43,191 nucleotides of DNA, from assembly GCA_900696625.1 (NCBI GenBank), contig CAADGU010000444.1, positions 1 through 43,191 on the forward strand. Direction: 5' to 3'. The DNA comes from an uncultured Chloroflexota bacterium. Its GTDB lineage: Bacteria > Chloroflexota > Anaerolineae > Promineifilales > Promineifilaceae. Positions 39,224-43,191 of this stretch are shown here, in pieces; position 1 is the first letter of the stretch; every line of letters starts with the position of its first letter. Position numbers and translations under genes: made by a program. The notes under the pieces are model-generated. The model did no database searches. It was not told the origin of the DNA and saw nothing but the letters and a program-made list of their open reading frames with translations.

Positions 39224-40404
39224 CCTTCTTCCACTGCGCCGGCAGCCATAGCCGCCTGGTAGACGACGGCCGTTTCCCGCCCGGCGCGTTCCCAAGAAAA
39301 TTGGGCGGCATGGGCCAGCCCCAACGCGCGCATTTTAGCGGATAATTGGGGATTGTGACACACGGCCGTTAGCCGCTCAGCCAATTCAGCTACATCTGTA
39401 GGTGCAAAAAGCAGCCCGGCGTTCCCCACCGCTTCCGGCAGGGAAGAACTGTTCGCCGCCACCACCGGCGTGCCGCAGGCCATCGCCTCCAGCGCCGGCA
39501 AACCAAAGCCCTCATACACCGAGGGCAAGACCAGCAGTTCGGCGGCGTTGTACCACAGGGGCAGTTCCTCATCCGGCACATAGCCGGTAAAATGCACCCG
39601 TTCCGTCAGCCCCAATATCTGCACTCTGGCAAAAATCTCTTCATACAACCACCCCTTACCACCAATCAGAACCAGACTCAGGTCGGGTTTGGCCAGCCGG
39701 GCGAAGGCTTCCAGTAGGGTGGGGATATTTTTGCGCGGCTGTAAGGTGCCGACGTGAAGCAGGTAACGGCCGTACCCCTTCTCTGCCCGAAACCGATTCA
39801 CCACTTCTACCGGGTATGGCCGGTACATCTCATCCACACCCGGAACCACTACATCAATCCGCGACAGGGGCACGCCAAAAAAACGGTGTACATCCTGCCG
39901 CCCCGATTCGGAAATGGTGATCACCCGGCGGGCGCGGCGGCAGGAGCGGCGTGTCTGGCTGGTGAGATACCAGCGTTGGCTCGCCGGAAACCGATCTGGA
40001 AAATGGAGAAAGCTCAAATCATACACCGTGATCACCGCCGGGCAGGGGGAAAACAAGGGGGCCACAAAGGCCGTGCTGTGCAGTAAATGCAGACCACGCC
40101 GCCACGCCTGCCAGGGCCAGACCGTTTGTTCCCAGACAATGCGGGCGGCCCGTTTTTCGGTGGGCCAGGTGGTAGACACGGCCGTCATCCCCTGCCGCTG
40201 TAAAAAATCGGCTTCATGCCGGGTAAAGACCACATATTCCAAGCCATCATCCACCGGTAAATGGCGTAATACCTGGGCCACATATTGGTGAATCCCTGCC
40301 CGGCGATATCCGGCCTCTCCAGACAACAAATGGGCGTTAATGCCCACTCGCAGTCGTTTTAGTTCTTCTCTTCGCGTCCCTTCGCATCCTTCGTGGATCA
40401 CCAT
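39220..40404 (-). CDS. Glycosyltransferase family 4 (mannosyltransferase-like)
   Basis: The protein has 394 residues from the ATG at 40404, or 375 from a GTG at 40347. The first 17 or so residues (VIHEGCEGTRREE) are encoded by a CTTCGCG-type repeat and lie before the conserved LRVGINAHLLSG strand. The -10 box TATAAT ends only 9 bp before the ATG, so either the mRNA is leaderless or the GTG is used. The GT-B fold has GIHQYVAQVLRHL, a donor-domain core LLHVGTLQPRKNIPTLLEAF, then SVYEGFGLPALEAMACGTPV carrying the EX7E motif. It is a retaining nucleotide-sugar transferase building surface polysaccharide, in one operon with the sugar-phosphate transferase. Confidence 0.92.
   Translation of the reverse strand: MVIHEGCEGTRREELKRLRVGINAHLLSGEAGYRRAGIHQYVAQVLRHLPVDDGLEYVVFTRHEADFLQRQGMTAVSTTWPTEKRAARIVWEQTVWPWQAWRRGLHLLHSTAFVAPLFSPCPAVITVYDLSFLHFPDRFPASQRWYLTSQTRRSCRRARRVITISESGRQDVHRFFGVPLSRIDVVVPGVDEMYRPYPVEVVNRFRAEKGYGRYLLHVGTLQPRKNIPTLLEAFARLAKPDLSLVLIGGKGWLYEEIFARVQILGLTERVHFTGYVPDEELPLWYNAAELLVLPSVYEGFGLPALEAMACGTPVVAANSSSLPEAVGNAGLLFAPTDVAELAERLTAVCHNPQLSAKMRALGLAHAAQFSWERAGRETAVVYQAAMAAGAVEEG
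40366..40402. repeat. CTTCGCG-type short repeat
   Basis: TCTCTTCGCG, TCCCTTCGCA, TCCTTCGTGG and ATCA follow in tandem, about 9-10 nt per unit. It overlaps the start region of the GT4 gene. Relatives occur at 8876-8900 and 41755-41782. Confidence 0.6.
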
Positions 40405-40413
40405 AGCGGCGGG

Positions 40414-40442
40414 ATTATAGCCAAAGCGGGGGAGTGGGTGAA
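40414..40442 (-). promoter_or_regulatory. Promoter of the GT4 / sugar-transferase operon
   Basis: Minus strand TTCACC (40442-40437), 17 bp, TATAAT (40419-40414). The predicted start is within a few bases of the ATG at 40404. Confidence 0.6.
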
Positions 40443-40452
40443 TAGCCTCCTC

Positions 40453-40510
40453 TTGACGCTCATATAAGCCTATGGTAGACTGCGTTATGTTTACTCAAGT
40501 TTGACATAAC
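40453..40510 (+). promoter_or_regulatory. Promoter and inverted repeat for the LysM lipoprotein gene
   Basis: TTGACG (40453-40458), 17 bp, TAGACT (40476-40481). GTTATGT (40484-40490) and ACATAAC (40504-40510) form an inverted repeat at the predicted start of transcription, a possible operator or 5' hairpin, followed by AGGAG before the ATG at 40522. Confidence 0.6.
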
Positions 40511-40521
40511 AGGAGAAACCA

Positions 40522-41118
40522 ATGAATTATTTAACCACTTACCGGAAAATGGCCTGGGGTGGCTTTCTGGTACTCGCTTTTTTCTTAGTGGGCTGCGTGA
40601 AGCCGGTTCCCACCGATGAACTTCCCCCCACCAGCACCCCTGCCCCCACCATCAGCTTCCCGGAAGTTCTGCCTACTGCCCCACAACCCACCGTTGATCC
40701 CCTCCAGCCAACGCCTGAATCGGAAACCCCGCCGGTTGTAGAGGAGGCAACGGCCGTGCCCGCACCACCCCCCACCACTGGCGAGCAGACGGTGCATGTA
40801 GTAGCCCCCGGTGATACGCTGTTCAGCATTAGTCAGCGTTATGGCGTGCCCATGGACCAAATTATGGCCGCCAACGGCATCACCGATCCCAACAATCTGG
40901 CGGTGGGCACACAACTTGTCATTCCCGCGCCCGGTTCCGTAGCGCCGCCACCCGCCACCGGCACAGAACAGGTATATACCGTCAAGGCTGGCGACAACCT
41001 GTTCCGCATTGGCCTGAATTATGGCTGCACTGTAGACCAGCTATCAGCCTATAACAACATTCCCTACCCCTACACCATTTTCGTCGGCGACCAGATTCGC
41101 ATCCCGCCTGATTGTTAA
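40522..41118 (+). CDS. Lipoprotein with two LysM domains
   Basis: The protein has 198 residues. The lipobox is FFLVGC (Cys about residue 25), after a hydrophobic signal; a Pro/Thr-rich spacer (about 27-88) suits passage through the wall. There are two LysM domains: HVVAPGDTLFSISQRYGVPM to LVIP (about 92-136) and YTVKAGDNLFRIGLNYGCTV to IRIP (about 152-196). It should sit on the outer face of the membrane and bind peptidoglycan or chitin-like glycans. No enzymatic domain is present. AGGAG precedes the ATG and the gene has its own promoter. Confidence 0.93.
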   Translation: MNYLTTYRKMAWGGFLVLAFFLVGCVKPVPTDELPPTSTPAPTISFPEVLPTAPQPTVDPLQPTPESETPPVVEEATAVPAPPPTTGEQTVHVVAPGDTLFSISQRYGVPMDQIMAANGITDPNNLAVGTQLVIPAPGSVAPPPATGTEQVYTVKAGDNLFRIGLNYGCTVDQLSAYNNIPYPYTIFVGDQIRIPPDC

Positions 41119-41122
41119 AGAG

Positions 41123-41178
41123 GTAATTGAGTAATTGAGTAATTGTGTAATTACCCAATTACTCAATTACTCAATTAC
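41123..41178. repeat. Intergenic inverted repeat, TAATTGAG family, 23-bp perfect arms
   Basis: GTAATTGAGTAATTGAGTAA plus TTG (41123-41145) pairs exactly with 41156-41178. It lies between the LysM lipoprotein stop and the NUDIX start (41183), occupying the ribosome-site position. Confidence 0.92.
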
Positions 41179-41182
41179 TCTC

Positions 41183-41728
41183 ATGCTCCCCCCTTCTTCC
41201 CACATCGTCTGGCAAGGCGACTCCTGGTATTTGCGGGAGGATACGCGGCTGCTGCCGGATGGCACGGCCGTCACCCGCGGCGTAGTGGTGCATCCGGGGT
41301 CGGTGGTGCTGGTTCCGTTACGGCCGTCACCCGCCGGCCCGGAAATCCTCATGCTGCGCCAATACCGGCAGACGCTGGGCCAGACTATTCTGGAACTGCC
41401 CGCGGGTACGCGCCATTGGCATGAAGCCTGGCTGGATTGCGCCCAACGGGAACTGCGCGAGGAAACGGGCTATCGCGCTGAACAATTCCTCAGCCTGGGT
41501 GAAATCTGGCCCGCCCCCGGCCTGACGGACGAAGTGATGCACATTGTCCTGGCGCAAGGGCTGACACCCGACCCCCTACCCGGTGATGCGGACGAAATGA
41601 TAGAAGTGATGCCCATGCCCCTGGCAGAACTGGTGCCGATGGCGCAAGACGGCCGTTTGCAAGACGGTAAAAGTGTGGTGGCGGTGTGGCGCACGGCCGT
41701 GTATCTGCAAAACCGTTTCCGTTCGTAG
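41183..41728 (+). CDS. NUDIX hydrolase, ADP-ribose pyrophosphatase-like
   Basis: The product has 181 residues from the ATG at 41183; an in-frame ATG at 41135 would translate the inverted repeat and is rejected. The NUDIX box GTRHWHEAWLDCAQRELREE TGY fits GX5EX7REUXEEXGU, with ILELPAG before it as in ADP-ribose pyrophosphatases (NudF/YjhB group), and IWPAPGLTDEVMHIVLA after it. It probably hydrolyses ADP-ribose or a related nucleotide sugar. No Shine-Dalgarno: the ATG follows 4 bp after the hairpin arm. The stop overlaps a solitary half of the 16675-16731 repeat. Confidence 0.9.
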   Translation: MLPPSSHIVWQGDSWYLREDTRLLPDGTAVTRGVVVHPGSVVLVPLRPSPAGPEILMLRQYRQTLGQTILELPAGTRHWHEAWLDCAQRELREETGYRAEQFLSLGEIWPAPGLTDEVMHIVLAQGLTPDPLPGDADEMIEVMPMPLAELVPMAQDGRLQDGKSVVAVWRTAVYLQNRFRS

Positions 41729-41744
41729 TGGGCGATTCATCGCC
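41720..41744. repeat. Solitary arm of the 25-bp hairpin element
   Basis: This matches the left arm at 16675-16699 in 22 of 25 positions, without a facing arm. As at the first locus, it sits at a gene end, overlapping the NUDIX stop codon (41726-41728). Confidence 0.8.
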
Positions 41745-41791
41745 TGTCCCCCTGACACAAAGAGCGCGAAGATACGCGAAAGCCAATCAAT

Positions 41792-42970
41792 ATGAAAGAA
41801 CTCTCCCAAAAACTACAAACTTTACCCGCCTCCATGACGCTGGCGGTGAATGACAAGGCGAAGGCGATGCAGGCGGCGGGCCTGGACGTAATTGCCCTGG
41901 CGGGCGGCGACCCGGATTTTGATACGCCGGCACATATTGTGCAAACGGCCGTAGATGCGCTGCGCGCCGGGCACACCCATTACCCGGCGCCGATGGTGGG
42001 CATTCCCCAGGCGCTAGAAGCGGTAGCGGCCAAAATGGCGCGGGAAAATGGCGTGTCCGTGCCCGACCCGCGCCACCAGATCATCTTGACGCCGGGTGGC
42101 AAGTGGGCGCTGTACCTGGGGCTGTGCGCGGTGCTGAATCCCGGCGATGAGGTGCTGATTTTAGAGCCGCATTGGGTCTCTTACCCACCGATGATTACGC
42201 TGGCGGGGGGCACGGCCGTGCCCATCAGCCTGCCGGCCGAAGACAATTTCCGCGTCACGGCCGTAAAGTTGCGGGCAAAGCTCACCCCGCGCACCAAAGC
42301 GATTCTGATTAACAATCCGTGTAACCCCACCGGGCGGGTGCTAACGCGAGAGGAATTAGAAGCCATTGCCGCCGTTGCTCTGGAAGCCGACCTGTATGTG
42401 ATTGCGGATGAAATCTATGAGAAGTTGGTGTTTGACGGCCGTACTCACCTCTCCATCGCCTCTTTCCCCCACATGGCCGAACGCACGCTGACCGTCGGCG
42501 GTCTGACCAAATCTTACGCCATGACCGGCTGGCGCATGGGTTGGGTGGTGGCGGCGCCAGACATCATCCGGTTAGCCACCCGCCTGAACGGGCAGACCGT
42601 CTCCTGCGCCGCCACCTTCACCATGCACGCCTGCGTGGCCGCCCTGAACGGGCCACAAGACAATATCGCCGCCATGTGTACCGCTTACCAGCAGCGGCGC
42701 GACTTTATGGTTAAAGCGTTAAACGAAATTGAAGGCATTGAATGTCGCTCGATTGAAGGGGCATTTTACCTCTTCCCCCGTTTCCCCCATTCCCGGCGCA
42801 GCAGCCTGGAACTGGCCGACGCCCTGCTGGACAAAGCCCAGATCGCCAGCGTACCCGGCAGCGCCTTTGGACGCAGCGGCGATGGCCATCTCCGCTTTGC
42901 CATCTCCACCGCCCAAAGTGACCTGGAACGCGCGGTGGAACGGCTTGCTAAAATCGCTCGCCAGCTTTAA
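41792..42970 (+). CDS. Class I/II pyridoxal-phosphate aminotransferase (aspartate aminotransferase-like)
   Basis: The protein has 392 residues and is fold-type I. IALAGGDPDFDTP (substrate loop), HYPAPMVGIPQALEAVA, INNPCNPTGRVLT (Asn contacting PLP), VIADEIYEKLVFDG (Asp contacting the PLP nitrogen and Tyr contacting the PLP O3'), K240 in GLTKSYAMTGWRMGW (PLP Schiff base) and a C-terminal LRFAIST with the carboxylate-binding Arg. It belongs to the subgroup Ib aspartate/aromatic aminotransferases; the exact amino acid pair is not predictable. The ribosome site is weak. It is convergent with the truncated gene to the right. Confidence 0.93.
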   Translation: MKELSQKLQTLPASMTLAVNDKAKAMQAAGLDVIALAGGDPDFDTPAHIVQTAVDALRAGHTHYPAPMVGIPQALEAVAAKMARENGVSVPDPRHQIILTPGGKWALYLGLCAVLNPGDEVLILEPHWVSYPPMITLAGGTAVPISLPAEDNFRVTAVKLRAKLTPRTKAILINNPCNPTGRVLTREELEAIAAVALEADLYVIADEIYEKLVFDGRTHLSIASFPHMAERTLTVGGLTKSYAMTGWRMGWVVAAPDIIRLATRLNGQTVSCAATFTMHACVAALNGPQDNIAAMCTAYQQRRDFMVKALNEIEGIECRSIEGAFYLFPRFPHSRRSSLELADALLDKAQIASVPGSAFGRSGDGHLRFAISTAQSDLERAVERLAKIARQL

Positions 42971-42988
42971 GCGCAGATAGTATTGCGT

Positions 42989-43191
42989 TTATTTGTTGAT
43001 TTCTCGAAAACGGTTGGCCGCACGAATAAATTCGACCGAAGGCCACTGATTTCGATCTTGAGGTAGGTGAATTCTATCACCGAGGTACGCCTTAAAATCC
43101 CGTAACCCACCTGCCAAGCCAACCTGTATGAGCTCTTGCTCTTTTATAGGATTGATTTTCATAACCAGGTCATCATCCAGATATATTAACC
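42989..43191 (-). CDS. Unknown protein, C-terminal part (truncated at window end)
   Basis: The minus-strand frame is open from the window edge to TAA at 42991-42989 and gives at least 66 residues, ending WPSVEFIRAANRFREINK. An internal ATG at 43162 would give a 57-residue protein (MKINPIKEQELIQVGLAGGL...), but the frame is open further upstream. The codon pattern is less GC-rich than its neighbours. No family is recognised. It faces the aminotransferase gene with an 18-bp gap. Confidence 0.5.
   Translation of the reverse strand, partial: LIYLDDDLVMKINPIKEQELIQVGLAGGLRDFKAYLGDRIHLPQDRNQWPSVEFIRAANRFREINK

Larger units (their letters stand above)
11..42442. repeat. Dispersed highly iterated palindrome ACGGCCGT
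   Basis: The 8-bp palindrome ACGGCCGT was found about 87 times by eye, from 11-18 to 42435-42442, on average every 500 bp. It lies mostly in genes, in all three frames (encoding TAV, GR or RP), and also in a few non-coding places: 3295, 5366, 5547, 15191 and 23435. It is absent between about 350 and 3290 (around the LVIVD gene) and between about 30,750 and 34,280 (mrdA region). Confidence 0.95.

Noticed and set aside
41135-41182. N-terminal extension of the NUDIX protein from the ATG at 41135
   Set aside because: The extra 16 residues are a translation of the TAATTGAG inverted repeat; homologous extensions also appear before the hydratase at 30560, confirming that they are repeat-derived.

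Overview
The window looks like a chromosomal segment from a member of the Chloroflexota (Anaerolineae/Caldilineae-like). This is inferred from gene content: LysM/SH3 membrane proteins, large secreted proteases with PKD domains and an LP-type C-terminus, a lysine 2,3-aminomutase beside an ATP-grasp ligase, and a complete mreB-mreC-mreD-PBP2 shape cluster. No rRNA, tRNA, CRISPR array, transposase or phage gene was recognised. Both ends cut genes: an ornithine cyclodeaminase-like gene on the left and an unknown minus-strand gene on the right.

Layout. 0-5.3 kb: end of an ornithine cyclodeaminase-like gene, a 660-bp non-coding stretch that may hold a small RNA, a secreted LVIVD beta-propeller protein, then a minus-strand TetR-glycosyltransferase operon with a double operator. 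5.3-9.5 kb: a likely orphan structured RNA with its own promoter and terminator, a LysM/SH3 membrane protein translationally coupled to a GT-C-like membrane protein, and an HdeD-family protein. 9.7-15.1 kb: a secreted M14 carboxypeptidase with three PKD domains, a CoA-type NUDIX hydrolase, and two overlapping OmpR-type response regulators. 15.4-20.5 kb: ATP-grasp ligase, KamA, a NarL-type two-component pair, and a one-domain CBM48 protein. 20.6-27.2 kb: M3-like peptidase, MFS transporter, a subtilisin-like protease ending in twelve GYSWTG repeats, and a membrane histidine kinase. 27.2-31.4 kb: DUF427, LysR, a single-domain response regulator, threonine synthase, enoyl-CoA hydratase. 31.5-36.6 kb: mrdA, mreD, mreC, mreB (minus strand). 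36.7-43.2 kb: a conserved hypothetical, a DJ-1/PfpI protein, an exopolysaccharide initiation pair (GT4 and sugar-phosphate transferase), a two-LysM lipoprotein, an ADP-ribose-type NUDIX hydrolase, a class I aminotransferase and a truncated unknown gene.

Two genome-scale patterns stand out. First, the palindrome ACGGCCGT occurs about 87 times by eye (about one per 500 bp, against roughly one expected in the whole window), mostly inside genes in all reading frames. This is comparable to the cyanobacterial HIP1 element but with a different sequence. It is absent from the 2.9 kb around the LVIVD gene, which may therefore be a newer arrival, and from about 3.5 kb over mrdA, where one-base variants occur instead. 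Second, most gene 3' ends carry an inverted repeat whose arms are tandem copies of a 7-8 nt unit. At least five sequence families recur, and none of the strong examples lies between divergent promoters.

Functionally the region is dominated by the cell envelope: peptidoglycan and shape (MreBCD-PBP2, LysM, SH3), polysaccharide initiation, secreted peptidases, and several signalling modules.
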